Origin: Chaetoceros tenuissimus
Taxonomy: Eukaryota > Bacillariophyta > Thalassiosirophyceae > Chaetocerotales > Chaetocerotaceae
DNA length: 64,000 bases
Reading direction: 5' to 3'
Assembly: GCA_021927905.1 (NCBI GenBank)
Contig: BLLK01000014.1
Coordinates: 1 to 64,000, forward strand
Shown: positions 42,009 through 62,234 of the stretch, one piece after another
Numbering within the stretch: the stretch's first letter is position 1
Layout: each line of letters begins with the position of its first letter
Position numbers and translations under genes: made by a program
The notes under the pieces: model-generated
What the model was told of the DNA's origin: nothing
The model's input: only the letters and a program-made list of their open reading frames with translations
The model's database searches: none

Positions 42009-42537
42009 TAGGTACTGGTAACTGGTGCATGCACCCGGAGGCCGAAATTTGCCTGTTTTTGCACCGGCTCTGGTGCATCTGGTGCAAATTTTTTAAGGTT
42101 AATAATTGCTAACATTCATGTAGCTATTGAATTGGAAACATTGGTGTAACTCACAACTATGATTTTTACTATTCATGAGTCGATCTATATCAACTCCGTG
42201 TTATAAAAATCATCCGTGATTACCTTATTTTTGCTCCTGAAAATTGAAAATTCCGAATCACAGTGTTTCAATATTCAAATAGTGAAATTTTTGCAATTCT
42301 TTTATCCAGATACGCATTGTCTTTATGAAATTTCAACTTAGAAGTTAAAACGTGCTTATGTTCATTGAATACATGTTGGAAATAAAAATTTGACCTGAAT
42401 ACAAGCATACAGGTAACCCAATGACGGCTGAAATATCCATAACTAGTGTATAAATAACTGATAGTAGCTATAAGGTTATGATTTTGCACCGGCTTGCACC
42501 ACAGCACCGTTCAGAATGCACCAGATACCTGCACCTA
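42009..42537. mobile_element. hAT-like MITE, 529 bp
   Basis: Flanked by the direct repeat CTGTGCGC at 42001-42008 and 42538-42545, an 8-bp target-site duplication. (TA follows in both, so an alternative 10-bp reading with a 527-bp element exists.) The ends are 22-bp inverted repeats with 19 matches: left TAGGTACTGGTAACTGG then TGCAT; right, read inward, TAGGTGCAGGTATCTGG then TGCAT. Inside each end lie clustered GGTGCA/TGCACC words (left about 42028-42086, right about 42484-42524), like subterminal transposase-binding repeats of hAT elements. There is no transposase, so the element is non-autonomous. The 8-bp duplication favours hAT; a 9-10-bp reading would favour Mutator-like. The intact duplication and TIRs suggest a fairly young insertion. 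Confidence 0.8.
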
Positions 42538-42773
42538 CTGTGCGCTAAAGAGGAATACCCGGAGTTTAGTGGTACGTACTGCTACTAATGGGGCCGTTTG
42601 TAGAACTCCCTCTGGAGTTTATTTTTTTTCCGTTTCCTAGTCTAGAATACCACCATTCTACTCGTACTCCTATTTGATCATTATGAAGCTTTTGAAAAAG
42701 CACTTCTACAAAAAAAAGGCAGTGATATTTTAATAATGAGCATTCATTTAAATTTTATAGATAGAATCTGTAC

Positions 42774-44784
42774 TCAGACTACAACGTCTGGAGGATCTGG
42801 AACTGAGTTCCAATTCTTTTTTAAGTACGCTTTCAAATCCTCGGCAGCTTTGGCTTTTTCAACTTCCTTCAAGTATCTCTCCTTATCTTTCTTTGCGATT
42901 TCTTCAAATTCTGCTCTTTCGGAATCCGGTAATGCTCTCCATAAAGTCCCAAGAACTTTCCCACTTTCTGGAGGTTTGATACCTTTTTCCTTCAATTCAG
43001 GTCCTTTCGACATGGAAAAATGCATGTATGCAGTGACATTCTTCTTGATTGCACTCTTTTCCTTCGTCTTTCTCTTTCTTTTTTTGGTAGTCTTTGTTAC
43101 ATCCTCCTCATCGTCATTCCCTTTATTATTCTTGGTTTTCTTCTCTGCAGGCTCTACATCCTTCTCCTTGTTGTTCTCTTCGACATCCTCCTCATCGTCA
43201 TTCCCTTCATTCTGCTTGTTTTGGTACTCTTCAAGCTCCTTTTTATAAACCTTCATATTTCCATCATGGACAGCTTTAAAAGGTTGCAATTCTTCATCTG
43301 AGGCCTCTTTATATTGCTTAGCTAACAATTTGTTGATGTCTCCGGTAGATAGGCCTGGATTTTCCTCTACTACCTTACTACGAATAGAATTTTTGTACGC
43401 AATATTGTAATGTGTAGGCTTCTTTGGTGCATTAGGGTCTTTTGTCTTTGACTTCTTGGTTGATTTCTTGCTTGTTTCAACATTTTGAGGTTCCTCCGTG
43501 TCGGTAGATGTTTTCTCTGGTGTCTCAGGAGCTTCTATGGCTTCTTCTGTAGTTGTAGTATTTGTACTCGTGGTTGCTTTCTCGGATTCGGACTCGGATT
43601 CAGTTAATGTTGCTTTGCGTTTTCCCTCTTTCTTTGAAGAAGACTTCTTGGTTGAATTCTTGCTTGTTTCAACAATTGAAGATTCATCCGTGTCGGTGGA
43701 TGTCTTCTCTGGTGTCTCCTCTTTCTCTGGTGTCTGAGGAGATTCTACAGTTTCTTCCGTAGCCGTAGTCTTTGCAGCCTTGTTTGATTTCTCGGATTCA
43801 GTGGATGCTGCTTTGCCTTTTCCATCTTTCTTGGATGTCTTTGATTTCTTTGTCGCTTTCTTGGTCGATTCCTTAGTGGTTTCAACAATGGGAGATTCGT
43901 TTGTGTCAGCTATTGTTTGAGGGGCTTTTGCAGTTTCTGTGTTCTTTGCACTTTTATTTGCCCTTTCCGAAGCACCAGTTGATTTCCGTTTCGCGCTTTT
44001 ACTCGAAGAAGTACTTTTGTCGGTATTTCTAGAGACTATGTCTTTATCATTCTTGCAGAATTCTTTAATCTGATCAAAATTTGGATCGATAATGAAATCG
44101 CAGAGAGAGTCATTCTCATCAAAAGCTATTAGAATCACCTTCGACACAGCTTTTTGCACTTTGAAACTGCTCGAGAATTGTGGCAAAGCTTTTGTGGATG
44201 GAACTATGTACAGTTCCTCTGAAGAAGAGCATGCAAGATGCGAAAGCAATGTGTCTATCAAATATACCTATGTTATTAGCTCTCATACAATCAATACAAA
44301 TGATGCCTCATAACAAAACAGAGAACGTATTTCGCTTACCATCGTGGCATATCATGCATAATTGACGTTCACTTGTACCACCCATCACAATTCGGAAGTT
44401 GATCACTAACGAAACCACTGCGCTTGCTGATCCAGCCTTACGTATCATAACTTTGGCGCACTGTTTATCACCAAACTCGAATTCAACGTTGCAATTGTCA
44501 TGTTGAGAGAATACCTTCGCAACTTCCTGCATATATGAAATGTTATTTGTAACCATATCTCTCATAAAAGAAGCAAATGTTTGAGACTGCTCATCCTCTG
44601 ATAGTGCTTTGCGAATACGAAGACTCTTGGATTCGAGTTGTTGGAGTTGTTGGACATTGGTTTGGTTAGTAACATCATTCAATAAACCTACAACAATAGC
44701 ATGTTTGTATGTAGTCATGTTTGATAAATTGGGTGCTACTGGACTTTGATCTGCTGTTCTGATGGATTGTGAAATGTAGTTCAT
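42774..44784 (-). CDS. two-HMG-box protein with novel N-terminal module
   Basis: Exons 44784-44340 and 44254-42774 (85-bp intron, GTAAGC...GATAG, phase 1) give 641 residues; a second ATG at 44718 (residue 23) matches the start of the paralogue at 6383. Residues ~23-235 are a conserved module that I do not recognise, shared only with that paralogue here. A Lys/Ser/Thr/Glu-rich repeat region follows (repeated ESTKK, SSSKKEGKRKA and ETPEKTSTDT words). HMG box 1 spans about 425-493 (DPNAPKKPTHYNIAYKNSIR, with the usual P-K-K-P and aromatic residues), box 2 about 552-616 (KKNVTAYMHFSMSKG, LGTLWRALPDSERAEFEEIA). HMG boxes bend DNA in chromatin, so a nuclear architectural role is expected. Its promoter side is divergent from the BEACH gene. 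Confidence 0.9.
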
Positions 44785-45920
44785 ATAATATGGTGTCGAT
44801 ACAGTGCGTAGCTAGAGTCAACTTTTGTTCTTCGTAGTTTCAGTTGTTGGTGGGCAATTTTTTATGTTGTGCTAGTTTGTGTGTTTTTAGCGGAGCACGC
44901 CAGGCGGTAGACGTCAAACAACGTGCGGCTGAGATCTCCTCTCTGATCCACAATAATTCATGCCAGCGGCGCGATTGAGATAGTAATATACTTACTCGTA
45001 GGTACTCTAAGTTAGGCTTAAAAAGGTAATGAGTACTCTTTTTTGCGCGAAGAATACTCCTCTCGGCTTTTTCTGCTGAAGTCACCACTTCGCGGCGCTT
45101 CGAGTATGTAGGAAGTGCTGCTGCTGGGCTGGGCATCCTCTCCACGCGGTAGACTAGCGCGTGAGCCGCTCCCCCTTCTTCTCTTGGCTTGATAGTTTTA
45201 GAGCCATTTACTCGAAATCCTAGCTGTTTTATAATAATTTATCCTACTTTTTTCACTTGTTTTGCATTTTAATTTATATATTTGCCATAGCTAGAGGAAG
45301 TCAAAATAATTGAAATTAGACACAATCAAAAACAAGTTTTTATAAGCATTTTGAATAGATAAGGCATGTGTTGAGATTGATTTGAATTGAAGTGCCAAAA
45401 ACGTCCATCAACTTCATCCAGATCTGTCCCTGGTAGCCAGAATAAACACTACTACTTGATCATACGAGAACCAACATTTAAAATTATAAAATATACTTTT
45501 AGCATTGTTATGATAATATATATACTACCGATGGAATTTGTACTCGTAATTTCGATTGCAAGATTTAGCTTTTTTCGTTTTTTAGAAATAAATGTCTTTT
45601 TCGGCGTTTTTAAGGTGTCAATTGCATAGAAAAATATCACATTAAATTTTTTCCCCGTAGACTCTCGTATTACTTATACCAAAGGGAGTGCCTCCGAAAG
45701 AACCCTCTTTCTCGAGCGTGATAGCGTGATGTTTTGGATGTTCTGAATTGCTGATGAAACCTATCTTTTTCATTATCTCACTCATGTATGTAATGTACCA
45801 CCATATTCATGGTTTCATCCTTCATGTACTTGATGATAAATAATTAAAATTGCAAATCCTCATTGAATTACAAGTTCCAACTTTAAATCCTGCCGTAGTG
45901 AGCAAGTTCAATTTCAACAG
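44785..45920. other. 1.1-kb divergent spacer, HMG gene (-) / BEACH gene (+)
   Basis: The first ~90 bp match the upstream region of the paralogue at 6230-6380. From about 44880 to 45190 the sequence is clearly more GC-rich than its surroundings and holds two copies of GCGGTAGAC (44903-44911 and 45147-45155). The remainder is A/T-rich. A 101-codon minus-strand frame in the GC-rich part has unlikely composition and is not called a gene. No tRNA could be folded by eye. Confidence 0.45.
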
Positions 45921-55936
<10,016 letters not shown>

Positions 55937-55968
55937 TTAATAATAAATTGTTTTATTTTTCATACCTG

Positions 55969-58900
55969 CTAGTAAGCGTTTTTGACAACTTCTTTTGCGA
56001 GTTCAATTGTTACATGAAGACTCTGCCGATCTGACTCTGAAAATTCTAGTCCATTTCCATTTTCGTATTGAATGACATATGCATCACAAAATGCAACAAC
56101 GCCAATTGATATGACGAACTGCTTGAATTCTTCCCCGTGTGCCATCATGTCCACAACGGCTACTAGAATACGATGCATCAGATCTAGTTGTCCAGATTCA
56201 ATAACTTCTTTTATCATGAGACCAGTGTTTTTCACTTTAACTAAAGTCTGTGCTACCTTCAAGTCTTGACTTAACATGGCAATACAACCAGCAGCAGCCC
56301 TCGCACATTCGAAGTTTTCATTGAAATCAGCCGCAAATGCCACAAGCACCTTCAAATTTTCTTCGTTTTGGAAGTGCTCTATCATTTTTGGATGTGGGAA
56401 CAAATTGCTGACAGCTTCAGTTGCAGCACGTCTTACCATTTCATGATTAGAAAACATAGCATAGGTCAAAATAGGTATGCCCTTTTCAGCTATTATATGC
56501 TGCTTGGTACCCTCATTCAGACTTGCAAGGTTTGTAATGGATAATAAGGCTTCGAATTTTTGCAAATCCGATGATTCGTGGTTTCTGACCATTTGCAACA
56601 ATGGCTGGATTGCTCCCATACATTGCGCAGTATTGAGTAGAGCTGGATTTGTAGTGACCAATAGTTTAGCCACAGTATGTTGGGCAAGTGTAACAATTTT
56701 CTTTTCAGTTTCTGATAACTCTCCTACCCTATTCAAATTGATGCATGAACGCAAGCAACCTTGTTGAATCATTGCACCCCTGACTGTTGTTTCACAGGCC
56801 ATTCTTGTGAAAGCTGTCACAACCTGCTCAGTTGTTGTTGTGGTAGCTTCTTCCAACAAATTTATTAAAGCTTTGGGAACATTGAACTTTACCATCGCCT
56901 TAATCCTCGATTTCAGAGCGTTTTCACTATCACTTTCTTTACGAAAATCTTCCATTTTTCTTTCTTCTTCGGTTTTCCCCATAGCTTGTAAATCATCGTA
57001 CTGCTCTGCGGTAATTTCCTTATCTTCAAAAGCTTCCTTCCTTAGAGTCTCAATTGTTACAGATAAAGAGCAGAAAATGCTGGCAATGGCATATTTCACT
57101 GAATGACTACTACTCAACTTCTGATCAGAAAGGTCCACAATACGTTCTATGACTGACTCTGATTCCTTGTTCATAGATTTCAGAGAGAATCCGTGGGCTA
57201 TCTCGTCCTTTACCAATGTTTTCGTTGAAAGGTAGTTCAGCAACTCTACACCTCTTTCCAGAGGTGCAGTATACTTTGATACGGTTTGATTATTGGAATC
57301 ATTATCAGAAATATCTTCTTCCAAAAGTCCTGCGGCTATTTCTAGTAGACCCATGATCTCTCCTTCATCTGAAGAAAGTTCTTTGTCTGCAAGTCCTAGT
57401 TTTGCCATTGCAGATGCTGCTCCGGATCGCACACCTCTATCATTCGAACTAAGCAACCTCCTCCACATTCCATTCTCGGAAGAGTCCACCAACGACGAAA
57501 CCCATGGTCGAGAATCCTTTTCTCCAGCTGCTGCCGATGCGAACTCAGCAGCAATAGACATAGAAATGTTATCATTATTACTGACCAATGATTCCCACTC
57601 TTGGCGCGATCTTCTCCAATGCTCTCTAAGGGCCCATGATCCCATCTCTCCATTAGCAATAAGGAGAGAATTCACAAATAAACACCGTTGTCGACATCGA
57701 ATAATCTCATCGCTACCAGTGTTAGTGGTATCATTTGCTGTTGTCTCAAAGTGATCGTCGGTACCTATTTCTTCTATTGTTAAATGATGTTCGCTTTTGC
57801 TGAGGAAATTTTCAATCATCTTTCTAGTTTTCTGGTCTATGTACAAATCATCGTCACCCTTTGTAGCAGCTTCATCTCGGATATGATTGAACAGTCTAGC
57901 AACATTCAAAACTATCTCTTTCCTCAAATATCCATCTTTAGATGTAGAAGCAGATTGGAGCAATAGTTGAAGACCTTGATATTTTTCGCAAAATATGGTA
58001 GCATTTCTTCTAGCCCTGTTCTCACGATTTCTATTCCTTAAGGCCGTACATTTTCTATATTCTGCCAATGCTCTCGGTACCATCCTTTGTATTTCTTCTT
58101 CTGAAGGCTCCTTTACTTTGGAATAAGATTTCTTCGCTCCATCTTCAAATTTATTTGCATCAATGATTTTGATGGGATTAGGTTCCAACCAAGCTGCCAA
58201 CAGATTGAGTGCACATACGATACTATCTTCATCGCAAAGATTCAAAATCTCCCAAATCATCATTCCTCCGTATCCATCGTTGCTATCTATATCTTGTTTT
58301 TCTTCAACACAATTAGCATAGATATAATCATCCTCACAGACATGTCTATGCAGAATCAAACGTGTCTCAAGTGCAACAATCCCATAGATGACATCCTTTG
58401 AAGAAGTACTCTTTATCACCTCAATAAATTTCAATTCGAAATCTTGACTAAAATTCTCTTGCAAAAATACCAATACTGCCGAAGTAAAAGACGGATAGGA
58501 GCAAGCAGATGCTAGACACCTCAATGCTAATGCTTTCACATCGTCATCACTTTCTTGCAGTACAAGGTCAATCAACAAAACTCCACCTTTCATATCCTCT
58601 TTCAGCAATTCATGAGCTGCATTTGTTGCATCATCTAAAATACAAGAATGAATGAATTTCAAAGCAGACAAAATCTTTTCATCACTATGGTCCTTTTGAT
58701 ATAGTTGGAGAATATTCTGCAATGCACTTTCCAAAGGTGACGATGAAGTGGATATCGTCCCGTCCTTTTTTAATTTCAGATTATCAGCTTTCATTTGCAG
58801 CAATAGCTTTTGAGCAATTTTATTTTTGCCATCAAAAGAGAGTAACTGATGTAAATCTGTCTGTGCATCAGCCATCCACTTGACGATACTAGGAATATCT

Positions 58901-59393
58901 GCAGTTGTTGATGTTACTAGGACAGAATGATTCATGGCGAGTAAATGACGAGCTTTGGCTCTTCTGTACAACATTTTGGATCTTATAGGTTTTGTATCTT
59001 GATTAGGGCATGATAACCGATCGAGATGATTCAATGCCAATGAGAGTTCATCAATGGTGTTTAGTAATTGCATGAGATTGTCGATAGACTTTGCCGTCTC
59101 GCATAATTTCAATTGACACATGCCTTTATTGGATATAAGAGTAGAGCGTAACATACACAAAGTAGCTTTTTCTTCATTATCATTTGAAGATGGCACTGGC
59201 ATTGACTCTATGGCTTCATTGTATCTTGCTATAGCATCTCTAAGTTTTCCCTGTAGACAGATGGATACAAGATGAATGTGACGATATGAGATAAATACAT
59301 GTGAGAGTTAGTAGAGTGCTCAGTCCTTTTTCGTACCTTTTGAAACAACTTGTTTCCCTCCTGCTTGATTTCCTCTACAGATGATAAATTCAT
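55969..59393 (-). CDS. UNC45: UNC45-family myosin chaperone (TPR plus UCS/ARM)
   Basis: Exons 59393-59337 and 59250-55969 (86-bp intron, GTACGA...CTACAG, phase 0) give 1,112 residues. Exon 1 is only 19 codons (MNLSSVEEIKQEGNKLFQK) and is needed to complete the first TPR: ...GNKLFQK / GKLRDAIARYNEAIES. TPR repeats cover about 5-130; the rest is alpha-helical ARM-like, with the UCS-type C-terminal half (ALLSITNLASLNEGTKQHII, MVRRAATEAVSNLFPHPKM, CARAAAGCIAMLSQDLKVAQ). Animal UNC45 and fungal She4/Cro1 fold myosin heads with Hsp90. Length is larger than animal UNC45 (about 930-950) because of charged inserts. Its stop lies 32 bp from the BEACH stop, so the two 3' UTRs must overlap or share poly(A) signals. 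Confidence 0.9.
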
Positions 59394-59748
59394 GTTTATT
59401 TCTCTGTATTCGCTTCAAGAGAAGATGAAGATATGAGAAACATAAAAAAGATAGATAATGGATTTAAAAGTGGTGAAAAGATTCAAAAAGAGGGAAGACG
59501 AAGGGGACATCCAATGCTTTGTGTAGTAGACATGACGTTTTGACAACTGTCAAAGCTCTTTCTTCTTCTCTCTTCCTTTCCCCTCTCTATTTCTTTTGTC
59601 TGGCACTGGCAACCACCAATTTTACAATTTTCTCTCATTTTTTCTTCACAAATTATTCTACTTCAATACTTACTTGGTACTGCATAAAGTGTACCTTGAT
59701 TAGAACTTGAATTAGCCATAACAGATATATAATACATAAATCTAAGCC
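59394..59748. other. divergent promoter, UNC45 (-) / LSG1 (+)
   Basis: 355 bp with pyrimidine-rich stretches (about 59560-59600). No RNA gene or repeat recognised. Confidence 0.45.
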
Positions 59749-61922
59749 ATGCCAAGAAGTCAAGGAACATCGCGAAAAGGGAAACCAAAGAAGGCAGATA
59801 GAGCTGCTGGAATGGGAAAGGCTCTTCAAAAGTAAGTAAACATGCACATTTTCATTTGTTCTTTTGTATTCGTTGAACATAAGAGTCACTAAAGTTTTGA
59901 TAACTCTATAGATCCCAAAGTAAAAAGTTCAAAGTCAAATCCAATGGATCTTCACATGGAAATGGTATGGCAGCATCAGGTGCAACATCTATTGGTTTAG
60001 AATTAGACCCAAATCAAGCTCAATCCAATAAAATTAAATCTGTGCTCGAAACTGATGACTTGACAGATTTTCTCGCGAGAGCTGAGTTGGCAGATCGAGA
60101 ATTTGAATCAGAACGCGAGCGCTTTGTAGTTATTGATTCTGTTGCACAGGAAGTCGTTCATGGTAAACAACATCAACAGCAACGTGCAAAGACTATACAG
60201 TGGGAAGCTAATGTTAGAGGAGGAGAAAGTGGAAATGCATTGGATATGGATGAATATAATGCTGCTTCTGCACAAGCTGCAAAATTTGATTTCAAAGAAT
60301 TGTCTGTGCCTAGAAGACCAAAGTGGGATAAAAACACTACTGCAGCTGAATTGGATAGGAATGAAAAAGAAGCTTTCTTGGATTGGAGACGAAATATTGC
60401 AGAATACGAAGAGAAAATTGCTTCTTCCTCAGCAACCAGAGTAACTGTCACACCCTTTGAGAAGAACTTAGAAGTTTGGCGTCAGCTTTGGAGAGTTGTC
60501 GAAAGGTCGAATTTAATTGCATTAGTGGTGGATGGAAGAAATCCTCAGTTTTATCTTTCAACAGATTTGAGATCATATGTTGAGATGGAGCTTGGAAAAC
60601 CATTGATTGTTGTAGTGAATAAATGTGATTATCTTTCTGCTACACAGAGACAAATGTGGCATGAATATTTCAAGAAGCAAGACGGACTCGAACATGTTTT
60701 CTTTTCCGCTGTACAAGAACAAGAGATATTGGATGGTTTGAAGGATGATGTCGAAATTATAGCATCTTCCGAGTCTTATCATGCAGAGGAGGGATATCCT
60801 ACTAGTCTCAACCCTAAAAGAATCGGAATACAGAAGCCACTTGCAAGAAAAGAATTACTAGATATATTATGTGAATATGGAGATATGCAGGGTGTTTTAG
60901 ACGATGTAGAAGACGCAAATTCAAAATCACGTGTTGAATTTGGAATGGTTGGATTCCCAAATGTAGGAAAATCTTCTGTTCTCAACGTGCTTGTTGGTGC
61001 ATCTAAAAACAATCACAAAGCCAATCGTGTGGGAGTAGCCTCCATGCCTGGAAAGACGAAACATTTCCAAACTCTTAACGTCCCTGACTATGAAAATATT
61101 ACTCTTGTGGATTGTCCAGGTTTGGTTTTCCCAAGTTTTGTATCTTCTTCTGCAGATTTAGTGCTTGCAGGAGTATATCCAATATCACAAGCAAGAGATT
61201 TCTGGCCTGCTGTCGAGTTGGTTTGTCGTAGAATACCTCGAGAGATTCTAGAAGCGCATTTTGGAATAGAGTTACCAAAACCAAATGCACTTGATATTGC
61301 TCAAAAGGGAGGTTCGATTGAATTGAAAGCACCATCTGCAGAAGAGTTATTAGGAACATACTGTATTGCAAGAAGTCTCTTAGCACCTTCGAGCGGAGTA
61401 GCTGATTATTATCGTGCATCTCGTGTTGTGTTGAGAGATTACTGTGCTGGGAATTTGCTCTACTGTCACTGTCCTCCAGCAGGCGAAGGTGATATTACAA
61501 GTGAATGGGAGAGTAAATTCCACAAAGAGACTTTATCAATGACATTTCGTCGTCAAGAAAAACTCCGAGAGAAGCTTGGTGTTGTCGAAACAAATGCAGG
61601 TGACTTCATTCCAAAAGAAGCGCCAAAGCCTGCGCCAGGATTAGGTGATGAATTGGAGGATGACCTAGATATGTTGGAATTGGCAGGTATGGTCGATCCA
61701 CAGAAAGGTGGGAATAGAGGTAAATCACATAAGAAGCAAAATAAGTGGGGAAAGAAAGGGCGTAAGCAAAGGAATAAAGACCCTTATGGCTGTCATACCG
61801 ACCCCGACGATGAATTATCTACAACTGGCAGCGGTCTTGTAGTAAATGCTGGTAAATATGGTCATAAATCATACACTAGAATCAACTATCGTGGACCTAG
61901 AAGTGCAGAAATAGCGGAATAA
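59749..61922 (+). CDS. LSG1: LSG1-type circularly permuted GTPase (60S export factor release)
   Basis: Exons 59749-59831 and 59912-61922 (80-bp intron, GTAAGT...CTCTATAG) give 697 residues. Exon 1 supplies the basic N-terminus (MPRSQGTSRKGKPKKADRAA). G motifs are in the permuted order typical of LSG1/YlqF: G4 NKCD (~263), then G1 GFPNVGKSS (~375), and G3 DCPG (~428); RVGVASMPGKTKHFQT precedes G3. LSG1 releases the NMD3 export adapter from cytoplasmic pre-60S ribosomal subunits. The C-terminus is Lys/Arg-rich (SHKKQNKWGKKGRKQRNK), as in other LSG1 proteins. Without splicing an internal ATG at 59967 would lose the conserved basic start. Confidence 0.95.
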
Positions 61923-62234
61923 TTATAAGCGTCTTGTATACTGTCTTATACATTTTGAAATGTTTCTTTCTTATCAACTTTTCAAAAAAAAACTATGACA
62001 ATCGATAGATGACATCATGACTATCATAACATTTTATCTTCTGGAAGAAGATTCTACCCCTTCTGAGTAACCGTTGAACATACGAGAGATGGCAAAGAAA
62101 CATTGCCCACAAAATGATGAACACAAATACCAGTAAGGTACCTACCATAAGAATAGATACACCAGAATAAAATCTCTCCATCATTATTCTGTCGAAGGAA
62201 AGCTTAATTTTCCAGAAGAGTAAAAGCATATCAA
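61923..62234. other. intergenic, LSG1 to UDP-glucuronate decarboxylase
   Basis: 312 bp between same-strand genes; almost all of it is covered by a possible small minus-strand membrane protein listed separately. Confidence 0.45.
61993..62229 (-). CDS. possible single-pass small membrane protein, 78 residues
   Basis: Open frame; a Met pair at residues 16-17 (62184) would start MMERFYSG. One strong hydrophobic segment ([20 protein letters not shown]) is flanked by a basic segment ([16 protein letters not shown]), the pattern of a membrane anchor with a positive inside. No homologue recognised. It lies entirely between two unrelated genes and would share their UTR space. Confidence 0.33.
   Translation of the reverse strand: MLLLFWKIKLSFDRIMMERFYSGVSILMVGTLLVFVFIILWAMFLCHLSYVQRLLRRGRIFFQKIKCYDSHDVIYRLS

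Noticed and set aside
42011-42537. Mutator-like element with a 10-bp target duplication
   Set aside because: Possible, but moving TA into the TIRs makes both ends start TAGGT and leaves an exact 8-bp duplication, which is the simpler reading; kept as alternative.
43498-43737. Plus-strand Val/Ser-rich frame over the HMG gene
   Set aside because: Antisense shadow of the repetitive Thr/Glu/Lys-rich region.
44840-45145. 101-codon minus-strand frame in the GC-rich patch
   Set aside because: Odd composition, no family signal and no splice context; open because of local GC content.
45140-45175. tRNA gene candidate (GCGGTAGACTAGCGCG)
   Set aside because: Only a D-arm-like word; no acceptor pairing, no GGTTCRANTCC-type T-arm downstream.
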